From an uncultured Christensenella sp. (GTDB taxonomy: Bacteria; Bacillota; Clostridia; Christensenellales; Pumilibacteraceae), in assembly GCA_910578545.1 (NCBI GenBank), contig CAJTPT010000001.1, positions 353,481-417,480 on the forward strand: a DNA stretch of 64,000 nt, in the 5' to 3' direction. Both the position numbers and the translations under genes were made by a program. Positions 35,483-43,571 of the stretch are shown one piece after another. Under the pieces are notes generated by a model. That model did not search any database and had not been told where the DNA came from. It saw only the letters and a program-made list of their open reading frames with translations. Positions within the stretch are counted from its first letter, which is position 1, and each line of letters begins with the position of its first letter.

Positions 35483-38400
35483 TTATTTGTTCTTTTTGCG
35501 TACCGTAATAACTATTGTCGTTATCGCGATCGCCGCCGCCAATACCACGCATAAAACCGTTATCACAATGATAAGCGTTCTGTTGTTGGATTGCGCAGGT
35601 TTTCCGTCGTGGTTACCTCCGGGGAGCTCGGGTAACGGGTCGGTGGAGTAAACGGGCTGATCCTTGACTTCGACGATATGTTTGACGGTTTCAACAGCTT
35701 CGTCGATGACGTTGCCGCTAATTTTTTCCTGTACGCGCGCCGCAGCCGCGTCGGCAATGTATTGTATAACAAGCTGGTTACAGATCCCCAAATCTTCGTC
35801 CGAATAGTTAAGCGTAAGTTTTCCGTTTACTACTCTGTCTTTAATTTCTTTGCCGTTAAGTTTGACCGAATAAATGCCGTAGCCGTCATCCGGCTGAATA
35901 GTGTAAGTATAGGTCGTGTCGTCCCAAGCGGTTGAAGAATCGTCGGTTTGTTTTAACGAACGTATTTTACCGTCTTCTACGGTCAATTTTCCGCCGTTGC
36001 CGTCTATGCTTGCATAGACTGTCTTATCGGTCGCCTTGTCTGCGTTTACAGCCGCCACCATGTAGGGAGAGAAGCTTGTTACCGTTGCGACTATGCCGAA
36101 CTGAGTGACTACGCAGGGGACTTCTTCAATAACGTATTCGTCGCCTTGAATATGCTTGCGGTGGAACAGCTTGAACGTAACGCCGGCCTGATCGGGTCCG
36201 TATCCTTCGGGGAAACCGAGCGCGATTTTGACGTAGCTGCCGTCGGGAATCTTTTTAACTTTTCCGCATACCTGTAAGTTTATGTCGTAGGTCTGGCTCT
36301 TATGTATATCGTCCTTGTTTACGTTTATTCCGTCATGTTCGCTTATTTCGTCAAGCATCGAGTCAACGGTGGCGTCGTCCGCCTTTTCCGCGACAAGCAT
36401 CATCTGGCTCTTCTGGGTGGCTTTAAATGCGTCTTCGCCGTCGTCGCCTTTAAATAAATTTTCGGAAAGGTCGGAGTTGGATACCAGCGTGGGCTGTGCG
36501 CAACAGTCTACCCACAGTCTGCCGTCATAATTGAAGCGGGCGGGACAAGCCGAAAAGCCTCTGGCATAGTTGTAGGATATAGGGTTGGGTACCTTGTCGG
36601 AAGTTTTTTGTTCAAGGGTGCCGTCTTCGAGTACCTTTGTTACAATTTTGGCAGAACCGACGTTGGAAAAAGTAAAGTGGTAAACTTCATCGTTGTGCTC
36701 GTACATAAGACTGGGTGCAAATTTGAATTTTAAAGTGTTATCGTTTACCAATTCGACAAATTCGCCCTTTGCGTTGACCGGCAAGAATCGTGCGTATTCC
36801 CGCGTGTTGGGGTGTTCGGACGCGAAAGATATGCCGATGGGCTTAGTTCTGTCGAGAACATGCAGATTTTCGTCGTAAGTCACGGTGTAAGTCAACGCAT
36901 ATTTTTCATCCATCATTGCTTTTTCGGAAATTTTCCTGTCTCGCATATTGTCGTTTATACTAAGTTTTACCTGATGGCTGGGACTGCTTTTGGAAATGTA
37001 GGGGGCCGGAGTGTAGGAACCGTACGTCTGGTTTACAAGCGATTCGCCCTTTTCCACGGCGGTAATTTTATTTGCTAATTCATCGCTGTAATAATATTCT
37101 AAACGCCCATAGTTAACGCCGTTTGTACCTATCCAATCAATTCCGTCCGGAGCTACGTCAAATACGGCGAACTGTGTGCAGTAGACCGAAGTGTTATCGT
37201 AAAAACGCGTCTCGTTGCCGTCGTCGGTTATAAGCGAGGGATCCCCAAGGGCGCCCGGTTCTACTACGTCGGTGATAAATTTTACAAGCGAAATCCATCT
37301 CGACCATATTATATCGCCGTCGAATCTATCTTTTTCGTAATAAGCGTCGCGGTAGACTATGTACAGACCGTCTTCTTCCAAAAGACGCTTTGCGCTTTTA
37401 CCGTTGTAACTAACAGTCTTGTAGTTGCACAGCAAAGGTTCTCCGCTGTCGTCTTTCAAATCGCCTTCGCGGTTGTACATTATATAAGATTGAAGCCCTT
37501 CGGTATCTCCGTTGCTGCCATAGAGATGAGCGGAAAGAGCGGGATATCTGAGTTTGTACCCCGAAGATGAAACTTCTCCGTCGGGTACGTGCTGTTTGGC
37601 GTCTTCCGTCGCGCTAAGTAACGAATATCTGTTTTTATTCGAGGCGGAACTGTTCCAGGTTGTGTCAATCGAATACCATTCGCCGCTTTTGTTTGCCGCG
37701 CGCGACAGCGCATATGCCCGTGCAGACTCGTTTGCGGGATTTTTAAGCCATACGTAGTTCCACATATGGTAAACGCTTGCGCCGTTGTCGTTGCCTGCTT
37801 CGTCCTTGTTGTTGCTGTAACCGTTTACGGTAATGCAGGGAACTCCAAGCGCGTCCATAATTACTTTATAGGAAGTGGAGAAGCCGCCGCATACCGCTTT
37901 ATTTTCGACAAGTCCGCCGTAGGGGGTGTTAATATACGCCGCCGCTATATAATTTTCATCTTCCTTGTTGTCGTAAGCTACGTAATCGTATTTTATATTC
38001 TTTGCGATATATTGGTTAGCTTCTCTCGCGAGGAACACGTCTTCGGCTGAATATTTGTTGTTATTAAGTTCCGCTTTAATCGTGTTTACGGCTTCGGTTA
38101 CTTTGGCGTCGAATTCTTTTATAGCCTTGGCTACCGACTCGACAGTATTGAAACCGTTGTCGTAAAAGAGGTTTGCTTCACGTCCGCTGTTGAGATAGCC
38201 TACGTAATTTCCGCCGCTCTTGCCGACGCTTATCGTAAGTTTGTAAAAGTTTATGTAGAAGATTTCGGGATGATCGGTAATGAACGCGTCACGCGCCGCG
38301 GCAAATGCGCGGGGGACTTCGAGGTTGCCGTCGTCGATCCAGGCTTTAAGCCGGGCTGAAGTAACTATGTCGCTGATGTTATAATCCACAACACCGTCCT

Positions 38401-38641
38401 TGAAATCTCCCGCTTTGTTGAGTTTGTCAAGAACTTCGTAAAATCTTTTTGCCAGTGTATATTCACTGTTGTTCGTGTCTAAAAGATTGTCGTAGAAGAA
38501 GTGCTTCGCGTCGGGCACGGCGCTGTCTTCGGCCTTTGCAAAGCCTTTGTTTCCCACAAGCATGCCGGCAATTAAAGAAAGCGAAAGCACGCAGGCGGCG
38601 CCAAGGCACGCAAGTGTAATTTTTTTAGTAATTGTTTTCAT
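35483..38641 (-). CDS. Secreted membrane-anchored transglutaminase-like protein
   Basis: 1,052 residues from ATG 38641, which follows GGAGGTTTT. A longer in-frame start is less likely because the predicted promoter lies downstream of it. Signal peptide (1-36), then a transglutaminase-core domain with Cys251 (AVCGGFSTSYK), His292 (VYHMWNYVW) and Asp326 (WYSIDTTWN), the papain-like triad. Long beta-rich middle. C-terminal membrane helix (LIIVITVLCVVLAAAIAITT) with a basic tail, so it is held outside the membrane. Such domains act as proteases or protein cross-linkers. It is the only large cargo gene of the element inserted in the collagen-like gene. The substrate is unknown. Confidence 0.88.
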   Translation of the reverse strand: MKTITKKITLACLGAACVLSLSLIAGMLVGNKGFAKAEDSAVPDAKHFFYDNLLDTNNSEYTLAKRFYEVLDKLNKAGDFKDGVVDYNISDIVTSARLKAWIDDGNLEVPRAFAAARDAFITDHPEIFYINFYKLTISVGKSGGNYVGYLNSGREANLFYDNGFNTVESVAKAIKEFDAKVTEAVNTIKAELNNNKYSAEDVFLAREANQYIAKNIKYDYVAYDNKEDENYIAAAYINTPYGGLVENKAVCGGFSTSYKVIMDALGVPCITVNGYSNNKDEAGNDNGASVYHMWNYVWLKNPANESARAYALSRAANKSGEWYSIDTTWNSSASNKNRYSLLSATEDAKQHVPDGEVSSSGYKLRYPALSAHLYGSNGDTEGLQSYIMYNREGDLKDDSGEPLLCNYKTVSYNGKSAKRLLEEDGLYIVYRDAYYEKDRFDGDIIWSRWISLVKFITDVVEPGALGDPSLITDDGNETRFYDNTSVYCTQFAVFDVAPDGIDWIGTNGVNYGRLEYYYSDELANKITAVEKGESLVNQTYGSYTPAPYISKSSPSHQVKLSINDNMRDRKISEKAMMDEKYALTYTVTYDENLHVLDRTKPIGISFASEHPNTREYARFLPVNAKGEFVELVNDNTLKFKFAPSLMYEHNDEVYHFTFSNVGSAKIVTKVLEDGTLEQKTSDKVPNPISYNYARGFSACPARFNYDGRLWVDCCAQPTLVSNSDLSENLFKGDDGEDAFKATQKSQMMLVAEKADDATVDSMLDEISEHDGINVNKDDIHKSQTYDINLQVCGKVKKIPDGSYVKIALGFPEGYGPDQAGVTFKLFHRKHIQGDEYVIEEVPCVVTQFGIVATVTSFSPYMVAAVNADKATDKTVYASIDGNGGKLTVEDGKIRSLKQTDDSSTAWDDTTYTYTIQPDDGYGIYSVKLNGKEIKDRVVNGKLTLNYSDEDLGICNQLVIQYIADAAAARVQEKISGNVIDEAVETVKHIVEVKDQPVYSTDPLPELPGGNHDGKPAQSNNRTLIIVITVLCVVLAAAIAITTIVITVRKKNK

Positions 38642-38695
38642 AAAACCTCCAAAAGGGTTTGTTTTTGTACTTTCCCTGCCGAAATATACGACTAA

Positions 38696-38724
38696 TTTAT
38701 AACCTAACAAATGACGTTTGTCAA
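38696..38724 (-). promoter_or_regulatory. Promoter of the transglutaminase-like gene
   Basis: TTGACA (38719-38724), 17 nt, TATAAA (38696-38701) on the minus strand. Confidence 0.75.
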
Positions 38725-38843
38725 GCATTTAAAAGTATTTTAAACAAAATTGCGTTTTATAACAAATTAATTGCAGTGTAAATTTTCTATACAATATTAT
38801 ATATGCACAAACTTCGCCCCGTTCCCGGTAATCAGACATAAAA

Positions 38844-38960
38844 ATGCGGGCGCTCAACAATCAAATTTCATTAACCTTACTGTCGAAACGTATGGAGCGC
38901 GTTGAAAGTGCAATTCGAGAAGTAAGCTACGGGACGGTCGCCCCAAATAAAAACAATTGA
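38844..38960 (+). CDS. Possible 38-residue protein in the element
   Basis: A short frame starting MRALNNQISLTLLSKRMERV and ending APNKNN. It is basic and helical, has no clear ribosome binding site, and lies in the AT-rich stretch between the transglutaminase promoter and the TnpW-like gene. The rest of 38725-39063 shows nothing convincing. Confidence 0.25.
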   Translation: MRALNNQISLTLLSKRMERVESAIREVSYGTVAPNKNN

Positions 38961-39063
38961 ATAATTCAAGCAATGCCGAGAGCCGTTTAGCTTTGTGTTC
39001 GTAAATTTAATGCGAGGGACAAGTTACACAGACAAGCAGTCCGTTCATATATCTATATGGAGT

Positions 39064-39249
39064 ATGGAAGAAAATAAAAATAAAGAAAAAATTAAAAATC
39101 GAACAGAAGATTATCCGACTTCCCAACGCCGATGTGAAATCGACGGGAAGCGTTTTTTAATTACAAGGCATTTTGAGGGCAACCGAGATTTAAGCGCTCT
39201 TATGACGGAGATTGCTATCAGTCGTGCCAATAGAGAAATGGGCTTATAA
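39064..39249 (+). CDS. Small transposon-encoded TnpW-like protein
   Basis: 61 residues from ATG 39064; an in-frame ATG at 38995 has no better site. Basic N-terminal half, then a short beta-hairpin RRCEIDGKRFLITRHFEG and a helix LSALMTEIAISRANREMGL. This resembles the small TnpW-type proteins found just ahead of large serine recombinases in Clostridial elements, though similarity is judged by layout only. About 100 bp upstream of the recombinase gene, same strand. Function unknown; could be an accessory or directionality factor. Confidence 0.5.
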   Translation: MEENKNKEKIKNRTEDYPTSQRRCEIDGKRFLITRHFEGNRDLSALMTEIAISRANREMGL

Positions 39250-39345
39250 TTATTCGTAAAATTCAATCGAGCGTCATGCAAAGTCAAATGAGTTATGGTA
39301 TTACTTATACTATAACTTAATTGCTTTGACAGAAAAGGAGGTTAA

Positions 39346-40929
39346 ATGTCAAAGCAAAAACAACTTAATAAAACAGGTCTTTATAAACGTCTTTCAAAAG
39401 AAGACGAGAAAGCCGGCGAATCTATGTCTATCGAGCATCAAGGAATACTGTTAAGACAATATGCCGAAGAACACGGATTCAATGTGGTGGACGAGTATGC
39501 GGACGACGGATATTCGGGAACAAACTTCGACCGCCCCGACGTGCAACGCATGTTGGATGACGCGAAGTCCGGCAGAATAGATACGATCATCGTAAAAGAT
39601 TTATCACGGTTCGGCCGTAACTATATCGAAGTCGGACAGTACATAGACTACATATTCCCTGCTTACGGAATACGGTTTATTGCAATCAACGATAACGTAG
39701 ACACCGCAGACAGAACAAGTACCGCAATGGATATGATGCCGATAATGAACGTGTTTAACGAGTGGCACGCGGCTAATACAAGCAAAAAGATAAGGGCGGT
39801 ATTGGAATCGAGTCAGCGTTCCGGTAAGTACACGAATTGGAATTATCCATACGGGTACATAGCGGGCAATGACGAAAGTCGCACGGCTGTAATTGACGAA
39901 GAAGCGGCGGCTGTTGTAAGGCGCATTTATGATTTGCGATTGCAAGGACATTCGGCTCGGACGATTGCGAGATTTTTATCGGATGAGGGAATACCGAACC
40001 CCACAACGCATTTTACCAAACTCGACGGCGGTAAGTGGAACAGACCTTGTAAACCCTATTGGAATCCGGAAACGATAAGGTGGATACTTTCAAATCCTAC
40101 CTATCTCGGTCATACGGTACAGCATAAGACGACGCGAATATCTTATAAAAATCATAAGGTTGTACCGATACCCCAAAGCGAGCGGATTATAAACGAGAAC
40201 GCTCACGAGCCGATTATAAGTAAAGAAGTTTGGGATAAAGTGCAAGCGACCTATAACGGTACGCGCGGAAGGTCTGATAAGTCTAACGTGGTACATCCCC
40301 TATCGGGGTTAGTAGTTTGTTCGCATTGCGGCAAAAAACTTAAATTCAAAACCGCAAAAGATGTACGCAACTGTTTCGTTTGTCGCACATACGTCGATCT
40401 CGGAAAAAAATATTGTACGTCGCATCACATCACGGAACAGCTACTCGAAGCATTGGTTTTGGACGATATTCACTCGCTATTGGCAGAAGCGGAGATCGAC
40501 GAAACAAAAGTTAAAGAGCGATTTTTGAGAGAGCGTTCAAAGCATACCGAGCAGAGCCGTTATTCAGACGAAAAGCAGCTCAAAGCAAACAAAAACAGAC
40601 TTGTCGAATTAGACAAGTTAATACAAATCGCGTTTGAAGAAAGGGTATTGGGTAAGATGCCCGAAAGCGTTTGTATAAGCCTTTGCGAAAAGTACCAAGC
40701 CGAAAAGGAGTCGGTACAACGAACAATCGGCGAGATTGAAAAACGCCTTGCCGAATCGAATAAAGACGACGAGGACGCAGAGGAATACATACGCAGACTG
40801 AAATGCTACGGTAAAGGCGATAGCCTTACGCGCGAGATGTGCTTACAGCTTATCGACTACATAGCCGTAGGAGAAAAGGTCGCCGACAACGCAGAACGCG
40901 AGATCGATATTCACTATAAATTCCGATAA
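39346..40929 (+). CDS. Large serine recombinase (TnpX/TndX type)
   Basis: 527 residues, intact. Cuts and rejoins DNA via a covalent phosphoserine to integrate or excise the element. The N-terminal resolvase domain has Ser17 in YKRLSKED and DDGYSGTNFDRPDVQRML plus VKDLSRFGRNYIEVG. A recombinase domain (about 160-260), a zinc ribbon with CSHCGKKL and CRTYV...C (about 322-365), a coiled-coil segment and a C-terminal DUF4368-like tail (LQLIDYIAVGEK) follow. AAAGGAGGTTAA precedes the ATG. It sits at the right end of the element, 65 bp from the attachment junction. Nothing suggests inactivation. Confidence 0.95.
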   Translation: MSKQKQLNKTGLYKRLSKEDEKAGESMSIEHQGILLRQYAEEHGFNVVDEYADDGYSGTNFDRPDVQRMLDDAKSGRIDTIIVKDLSRFGRNYIEVGQYIDYIFPAYGIRFIAINDNVDTADRTSTAMDMMPIMNVFNEWHAANTSKKIRAVLESSQRSGKYTNWNYPYGYIAGNDESRTAVIDEEAAAVVRRIYDLRLQGHSARTIARFLSDEGIPNPTTHFTKLDGGKWNRPCKPYWNPETIRWILSNPTYLGHTVQHKTTRISYKNHKVVPIPQSERIINENAHEPIISKEVWDKVQATYNGTRGRSDKSNVVHPLSGLVVCSHCGKKLKFKTAKDVRNCFVCRTYVDLGKKYCTSHHITEQLLEALVLDDIHSLLAEAEIDETKVKERFLRERSKHTEQSRYSDEKQLKANKNRLVELDKLIQIAFEERVLGKMPESVCISLCEKYQAEKESVQRTIGEIEKRLAESNKDDEDAEEYIRRLKCYGKGDSLTREMCLQLIDYIAVGEKVADNAEREIDIHYKFR

Positions 40930-40994
40930 AGCGAAAGTCTTGAAGAATATCGGCTAAAAAGAATAAAGACCGTCCCTTAAAGCAAAAGAGCAAC

Positions 40995-41199
40995 AGGGCC
41001 TACGGGACCTCAAGGAATACAAGGTATTCAAGGCGTAACCGGCGCTACAGGCGCGACGGGCGCGACGGGTCCTGCGGGAACGATTACTCCCGCCGCTGCG
41101 GTTGCCGACGTAGAAGGCACGCCCACGCCCGAAGCAGTCGGAACGACGCTTAACGAGCTGTTGGCTTCGCTTCGTGCGGCGGGCATACTTGCAACCTGA
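40995..41199 (+). pseudogene. Collagen-like GXX protein, 3' part
   Basis: 67 codons that continue the frame of the gene at 34591: GPTGPQGIQGIQG, a GATGATG run, then TITPAAAVADVEGTPTPEAV and a C-terminal helix LNELLASLRAAGILAT before TGA. This C-terminus is typical of collagen-like proteins of Clostridia. It has no start or ribosome binding site of its own; it is separated from its 5' part by the 5.6-kb element. Confidence 0.85.
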
Positions 41200-41220
41200 T
41201 TAAATTTCTCCGCAAAATAA

Positions 41221-41262
41221 AAAACAGTCGCGATTGTCAATCTGTCGCGGCTGTTTTTTGCG
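41221..41262. terminator. Bidirectional terminator after the collagen-like gene
   Basis: AAAAAACAG-TCGCGA / TCGCGG-CTGTTTTTT forms a strong hairpin with A and T tracts on both sides. Confidence 0.85.
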
Positions 41263-41305
41263 TAGAACGCGTTTTTTACCCCTGCTTTCGGCAAATAATA
41301 AACGT

Positions 41306-42064
41306 ATGACAAAACGATTTTCCAAACGGGTAATATGTATAACGGCGGTATGTCTTGTACTCGCATTGCTTATCGGTCTCGCCTTTCTTCCGTCGGTGCG
41401 GACTCGCGGCGGCGCGGCGGTACAAGCGGCGACCGAATACGACAGCGACGGGATAGCCAAGCTGAACGCGTGCACGGCGTACGCAGCGGCGCACGCGTTT
41501 TCCACGGCCATGACGGGAAAAATCACGGCGCGTGTGCTCGGCATTAAATATACGCAAAAGGTGTCGGGCGGGCGGACTGTCGACGGCGATAGGTTTACCG
41601 ACGTTGCACAGTCGGTTTCGTCGCTCGTCAAGGTGGCGCTCAAGCGCGAGTACGACGGCGACGAGTATAAAATATATCACGGCGAATATCGGGATAAAAA
41701 CAAAACTTTTGCGTTTGGCGACGGCAAGACCGTAGACAAACAGCAGTACGTCGGACTGTACGGCAAACCGAATATCGGCGTTGTAAAGTACGCCGTAGAC
41801 AGCTCCGTAATGAGCGTAAAAAAAGTCGGCGACAATGCGTACAGGTTTACTCTCGATCCCGTTCGCGCCGCGGCGTATTGCAAAAACGAGGTAAAAACCA
41901 CGCTCGGCGGTAAGTCTTACCCCCGCTATTCGTCGATTGAGTTTACCCTGTACTTTGACGGCGACAAGCCGATTAAAGTCACGTCTGTCGAAAAGTTCCG
42001 CGTAGATAAACTCGGCGGCGCCAACTGCACCGCCGAGTACACGGAAACGTTTATGTTTAATTAG
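41306..42064 (+). CDS. Secreted or membrane-anchored protein, unknown function
   Basis: 252 residues from ATG 41306. One N-terminal hydrophobic segment (ICITAVCLVLALLIGLAFL) acts as signal peptide or anchor. The exported part is rich in Lys, Tyr and Asp with predicted beta strands (YKIYHGEYRDKNKTFAFGDG, FTLYFDGDKPIKV) and two Cys. No family recognised; DUF-type lipocalin-like or SRPBCC-like folds cannot be excluded. There is no strong ribosome binding site, and 24 extra in-frame codons upstream run into the terminator, so this start is preferred. Convergent with the membrane protein gene at 42124. Confidence 0.7.
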   Translation: MTKRFSKRVICITAVCLVLALLIGLAFLPSVRTRGGAAVQAATEYDSDGIAKLNACTAYAAAHAFSTAMTGKITARVLGIKYTQKVSGGRTVDGDRFTDVAQSVSSLVKVALKREYDGDEYKIYHGEYRDKNKTFAFGDGKTVDKQQYVGLYGKPNIGVVKYAVDSSVMSVKKVGDNAYRFTLDPVRAAAYCKNEVKTTLGGKSYPRYSSIEFTLYFDGDKPIKVTSVEKFRVDKLGGANCTAEYTETFMFN

Positions 42065-42123
42065 GAATTATGAAACGGGGATTGTCGAGCATTACACCCG
42101 ACAATTCCCGATTACGCATCAAT

Positions 42124-42888
42124 CTACTGCTTCGAATAATCCTTTACGTCGTCGCGGACGTACAGCCCGGGAACCTTGGGGAACGGCACGTTAAGCAGCT
42201 TGGCCGCGCGCTTAAGCTCGACGGGTACTACAAACTTATCCTTGGTTTTATTCACGTCGAAGTATTTAATACGCGTTCCGCCGATACTGCCGTAAAGCGG
42301 CACGCCGTTTTTGAACACCACTTTGCATTTATACGTTTTTCCGCCGTCGGAAAAAACGCCCTTATACGCTTCCTTTTCGCCGTCGGTTATGCGCTCGGTC
42401 GGGTCTATATCCGCAAAGAAGTCGTAACGGTATCTTGTAAATATCGGCGCGTCCAGCTTGGCGGCAACGTCGCGATTGCTCTCGATAGTCGTTTCGCCGT
42501 CAAAGTATGTCGCGCGCGTTTTGGACAGAACTCTAAAACAATACGTCTTGTTTTTTTCGCGATCGACGTAGGTATACTGCAAAAAGCTTGTCGGCACAAA
42601 ACTGCGCATGACAATATTAAACGCTATAACGCCGACGACAAGCACAATCCCGCAGACGGCAGTCCACAGCATAACACCGCCCCTTGTAAACATGGAAGCA
42701 AGAAGCAAAGCGAGCGCGCCGCCGCCTAAAGCGAAGTTAATCAAAAACTGCCACCACTGTGTGGTGTAAATATCGTTACGCACGCTCGTAATCCTTGCCG
42801 CGTAGTCGTTAAGCGATTTGGCAAACCTCGACTTCGCGCTTTCCGACGGTTGCGCCGCATTTTGGGTGTTCTGTTCGTTGTTATCCAA
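42124..42888 (-). CDS. Membrane protein, unknown function
   Basis: 254 residues, apparently starting at TTG 42888. A charged N-terminus, two close transmembrane helices (about 48-66 and 72-92: FALGGGALALLLASMF and LWTAVCGIVLVVGVIAF), then a soluble domain of about 150 residues with alternating strands (YTYVDREKNKTYCFRVL, YRYDFFADIDP, GGTRIKYFDV). No catalytic motifs. Directly downstream (35 bp) of the DtxR-type regulator and co-directional, so it may be co-expressed with it. Confidence 0.75.
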   Translation of the reverse strand: MDNNEQNTQNAAQPSESAKSRFAKSLNDYAARITSVRNDIYTTQWWQFLINFALGGGALALLLASMFTRGGVMLWTAVCGIVLVVGVIAFNIVMRSFVPTSFLQYTYVDREKNKTYCFRVLSKTRATYFDGETTIESNRDVAAKLDAPIFTRYRYDFFADIDPTERITDGEKEAYKGVFSDGGKTYKCKVVFKNGVPLYGSIGGTRIKYFDVNKTKDKFVVPVELKRAAKLLNVPFPKVPGLYVRDDVKDYSKQ

Positions 42889-42923
42889 TTTTAATCCGTT
42901 ACTATTCCCGAGCGTTCGTCGGG

Positions 42924-43286
42924 TTATTTGTTGACTTGTTTTTTAATAAGTTCAAAAAGCCTGTCGTCGATAACGTGCTCGATACGGCAAGCGTTGGTTT
43001 CGGCAAGCTCGGAGTCTGCGCCGAGACTCGTCAAAAACTCGGTAAGGATATTGTGCCGCTCGTAAATGCTGGCGGCTTTTGCTTCGCCCGCCTCGGTAAA
43101 CTCAATAAACCCGTCGTCGGCGACGCGTATGTATCCCCTATCCTGCAAAAGGCTGACCGCGCGCGACACGCTCGACTTGGCGTAGCCCAGTTTTTCCGCA
43201 ATATCGATAGAGCGCACCGCCGGGCGTTCCTGCCTGAGCACGAGGATCGTTTCCAAATACATTTCCTGTGATTCTTGGTCTTTCAT
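42924..43286 (-). CDS. DtxR/IdeR-type metal-dependent transcriptional regulator
   Basis: 120 residues, containing the winged helix (about 1-65; AEKLGYAKSSVSRAVSLLQDRG) and dimerisation/metal domain, without the SH3-like third domain. The metal ligands look like DtxR rather than MntR: EMYLETIL (Met9), YERHNIL (His) and ACRIEHV (Cys, Glu, His). This predicts iron sensing. Targets may include iron and oxidative-stress genes elsewhere (ferritin and superoxide dismutase lie 9-14 kb away, but no shared operator is visible). The gene has a 76-nt structured leader shared with the radical SAM gene. Confidence 0.88.
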   Translation of the reverse strand: MKDQESQEMYLETILVLRQERPAVRSIDIAEKLGYAKSSVSRAVSLLQDRGYIRVADDGFIEFTEAGEAKAASIYERHNILTEFLTSLGADSELAETNACRIEHVIDDRLFELIKKQVNK

Positions 43287-43300
43287 TATGATATATATTA

Positions 43301-43376
43301 AATCACAATCACATATTGATTTTTCGATTTGTTTGCAATGGATCGATTAGTACCCATTCCGTTCGTAATTGTGATT
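43301..43376 (-). promoter_or_regulatory. 76-nt leader element, copy 1 (regulator gene)
   Basis: Begins about 7 nt after the -10 box, so at the predicted transcription start. Its ends AATCACAATTAC and GTGATTGTGATT pair (12 bp with one or two G-T). It aligns without gaps to 48378-48453, exactly 76 nt in both, with end arms nearly identical and the loop clearly diverged. Confidence 0.6.
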
Positions 43377-43382
43377 AGATTT

Positions 43383-43411
43383 ATTATAGCATTTAATTTC
43401 GGCAAAGTAAA
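43383..43411 (-). promoter_or_regulatory. Promoter of the DtxR-type regulator
   Basis: TTTACT (43406-43411), 17 nt, TATAAT (43383-43388) on the minus strand. Confidence 0.7.
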
Positions 43412-43509
43412 GCGGTTTTAAAAATTTCAAAACCTATCGTCGAATAACCGAGATTATCCGTCGCGCGCAAAAATTATGCGCCTTCGTCCAACAGTGTGTG
43501 AAAAACAAA

Positions 43510-43538
43510 TTGACTTTTGAATCATCGTAATGTATAAT
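43510..43538 (+). promoter_or_regulatory. Promoter of the dnaN operon
   Basis: TTGACT (43510-43515), 17 nt, TATAAT (43533-43538). AGGAGAAACTT precedes dnaN. Confidence 0.8.
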
Positions 43539-43571
43539 ATAGAATAGAAAAGATATAGACAGGAGAAACTT

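Larger units (their letters stand above)
35352..40994. mobile_element. 5.6-kb integrative element with large serine recombinase
   Basis: The element interrupts the collagen-like gene. GCAAC occurs at both junctions (35347-35351 and 40990-40994), and removing one copy plus the interior restores the frame as A-T-G-P-T-G-P. Just inside each end is TAAGGGA (35365) and its inverse TCCCTTA (40973). Contents are a transglutaminase-like gene on the minus strand, a TnpW-like small gene and a TnpX/TndX-type recombinase near the right end. There are no conjugation genes, so it is self-excising at most, not self-transmissible. Confidence 0.85.

Noticed and set aside
40990..41199. Independent small collagen-like gene at 40.99 kb
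   Set aside because: No start codon or ribosome binding site; its frame and sequence continue the gene at 34591 exactly across the element junction.
43287..43571. Replication origin next to dnaN
   Set aside because: dnaA is absent and I see no cluster of DnaA boxes or an AT-rich unwinding tract beyond a normal promoter.
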